From positions 1 through 5,296 of the forward strand of contig JAKLDX010000090.1 of the NCBI GenBank assembly GCA_022703295.1: a stretch of 5,296 nt of DNA. Reading direction: 5' to 3'. The stretch's first letter is position 1, and each line of letters starts with the position of its first letter. Below the pieces are notes generated by a model. It did not search any database. It was not told the DNA's origin and saw only the letters and a program-made list of their open reading frames with translations. The DNA comes from Candidatus Omnitrophota bacterium. Lineage in GTDB: Bacteria > Omnitrophota > Gorgyraeia > 2-01-FULL-45-10. Of this stretch, positions 5,162-5,296 are shown one piece after another. Both the position numbers and the translations under genes were made by a program.

Positions 5162-5296
5162 ATGAGCAAGAGATTTTTAGTAATGTTTGTAATAGCTCTG
5201 GCTATCGTTCCGCTTGTTTTAGTCGGCTGCAAAGGAAAAGTCGAGAAATCCGCGGAAGAGCAGAGTGCCGTAGAGACGGTGGAGGTGAATTCACAA
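5162..5296 (+). CDS. Small lipoprotein, N-terminal part (3' truncated by window)
   Basis: The first 45 residues of a predicted lipoprotein. MSKR is followed by a hydrophobic stretch and the lipobox LVGC, with Cys23 as the lipidated residue and Lys next, so retention by an inner-membrane Asp+2 signal is not expected. The visible mature part is short, charged and Glu/Ser/Val-rich (KGKVEKSAEEQSAVETVEV), probably a flexible linker before a domain beyond the window. AGGAGG at 5151-5156 lies 5 bases before the ATG, and a perfect-consensus promoter stands upstream, so it is probably highly expressed and starts its own transcript. Nothing in the visible part identifies a function. Confidence 0.82.
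   Translation, partial: MSKRFLVMFVIALAIVPLVLVGCKGKVEKSAEEQSAVETVEVNSQ

Overview
The window looks like ordinary chromosome from a diderm (Gram-negative-type) bacterium. Two genes encode lipoproteins with lipobox signal peptides, and one of these joins a coiled coil to a peptidoglycan-binding domain. All genes are on the + strand and are closely packed. Isoleucine is very often ATA and arginine often AGG/AGA. Together with the gene set this recalls uncultured lineages such as Candidatus Omnitrophota, but that placement is an impression from style and not a computed result. No rRNA, tRNA, CRISPR, transposase or phage gene is visible.

Layout. Bases 1-1696 hold a probable operon: the 3' end of GTP-dependent phosphoenolpyruvate carboxykinase, an LsrF-like class I aldolase, and a short MscL mechanosensitive channel. 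A promoter at 1712-1740 then drives a lipoprotein with a peptidoglycan-binding domain (1777-2298), which ends at a GC-stem/T-run terminator (2327-2370). Next comes an Lrp/AsnC-family regulator (2404-2889), an intergenic region almost wholly made of heptad repeats arranged as a long imperfect inverted repeat (2893-2989), and a class I/II aminotransferase (2995-4158). The regulator/aminotransferase pair resembles the Bacillus subtilis YugG/YugH (AlaR/AlaT) pair. Four bases after the aminotransferase stop begins a membrane protein with a signal peptide and bactofilin-like beta-helix repeats (4163-4987). After a weak hairpin and a promoter with perfect consensus hexamers (5075-5102), a second lipoprotein begins at 5162 and runs off the window.

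How the genes fit together. The first block suggests gluconeogenic or central carbon metabolism (PEPCK plus a class I aldolase), with MscL as a co-transcribed osmotic safety valve. The middle block is a local amino-acid-responsive regulator beside its likely target aminotransferase. The lipoproteins and the bactofilin-like membrane protein belong to the cell envelope. I do not see a clearly new multi-gene system. The most interesting items are the heptad inverted repeat between regulator and aminotransferase, and the predicted extracytoplasmic bactofilin-like membrane protein.
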